Below, one piece after another: positions 5,894-5,936 of a stretch of 5,936 bases of DNA. The position numbers were made by a program, and so were the translations under genes. Origin of the DNA: Dehalococcoidia bacterium. Its GTDB lineage: Bacteria > Chloroflexota > Dehalococcoidia > Tepidiformales > Tepidiformaceae. Where the stretch lies: the NCBI GenBank assembly GCA_009838385.1, contig VXRS01000278.1:1-5936 (forward strand), read 5' to 3'. A model generated the notes under the pieces. That model was not told the origin of the DNA. It worked only from the letters and a program-made list of their open reading frames with translations, and made no database searches. Position 1 is the first letter of the stretch. Every line of letters starts with the position of its first letter.

Positions 5894-5936
5894 AGATCTG
5901 AGGCAGCGGCCGAGGAGCGGCGGGTGAATCGCGGGG
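5881..5936. other. Adapter-like terminal sequence (probable Tn5/Nextera read-through, not genomic)
   Basis: Aligned by hand without gaps, 5881-5899 matches the reverse complement of the Tn5 mosaic end (CTGTCTCTTATACACATCT) at 14 of 19 bases. Bases 5900-5913 match the adjoining Nextera read-1 side sequence GACGCTGCCGACGA at 10 of 14. After an eight-base gap, the length of an index, 5922-5936 matches GTGTAGATCTCGGTG at 10 of 15. Eleven of the 14 mismatches are read here as G, the usual direction of low-signal miscalls on two-colour sequencers. The adapter sequences are from memory. Homology to RsmA stops at the same point. Confidence 0.7.

Overview
The window reads as ordinary chromosomal housekeeping DNA from a strongly GC-rich bacterium. 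Three traits suggest a lineage near Chloroflexota (Thermomicrobia or Dehalococcoidia-like): an SRP RNA of the large type with an Alu domain, a split acyl-CoA carboxylase alpha subunit, and a DUF348/G5/3D cell-wall protein directly upstream of rsmA. This placement is inference; no 16S rRNA or other decisive marker is present. Another deep GC-rich lineage related to Gram-positives remains possible.

Layout. Bases 1-1289 (minus strand) hold the N-terminal 429 codons of MutS2; the rest lies left of the window. A divergent intergenic region (1290-1408) carries a candidate leaderless promoter for mutS2 and a candidate promoter plus Shine-Dalgarno for the rightward genes. A biotin carboxylase (1409-2914) overlaps by 19 bases a biotin carrier protein (2896-3441); together they equal one acyl-CoA carboxylase alpha subunit. 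A gap of about 370 bases follows and is not empty. It holds a clear -35/-10 promoter (3454-3482) and a complete large-type SRP RNA (about 3489-3763). Next is a membrane-anchored wall protein with DUF348, G5 and 3D domains (3817-5325). After 28 bases comes rsmA (5354 onward), apparently with its own leaderless promoter.

How the genes relate. The carboxylase pair makes the biotin-dependent half of an acyl-CoA carboxylase; the carboxyltransferase subunit is not here. The SRP RNA, the wall protein and rsmA are separate housekeeping functions. The wall protein/rsmA order matches the conserved yabE-(rnmV)-ksgA order of Bacillus and rpfB-ksgA of actinobacteria.

The most important observation is technical. 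The last 56 bases (5881-5936) look like an error-rich read-through of a Tn5/Nextera sequencing adapter, with most mismatches read as G. The apparent early stop in rsmA (179 codons instead of about 270) is therefore probably an artefact of a contig end, not a broken gene. I see no mobile element, CRISPR array, tRNA or new defence-type system.
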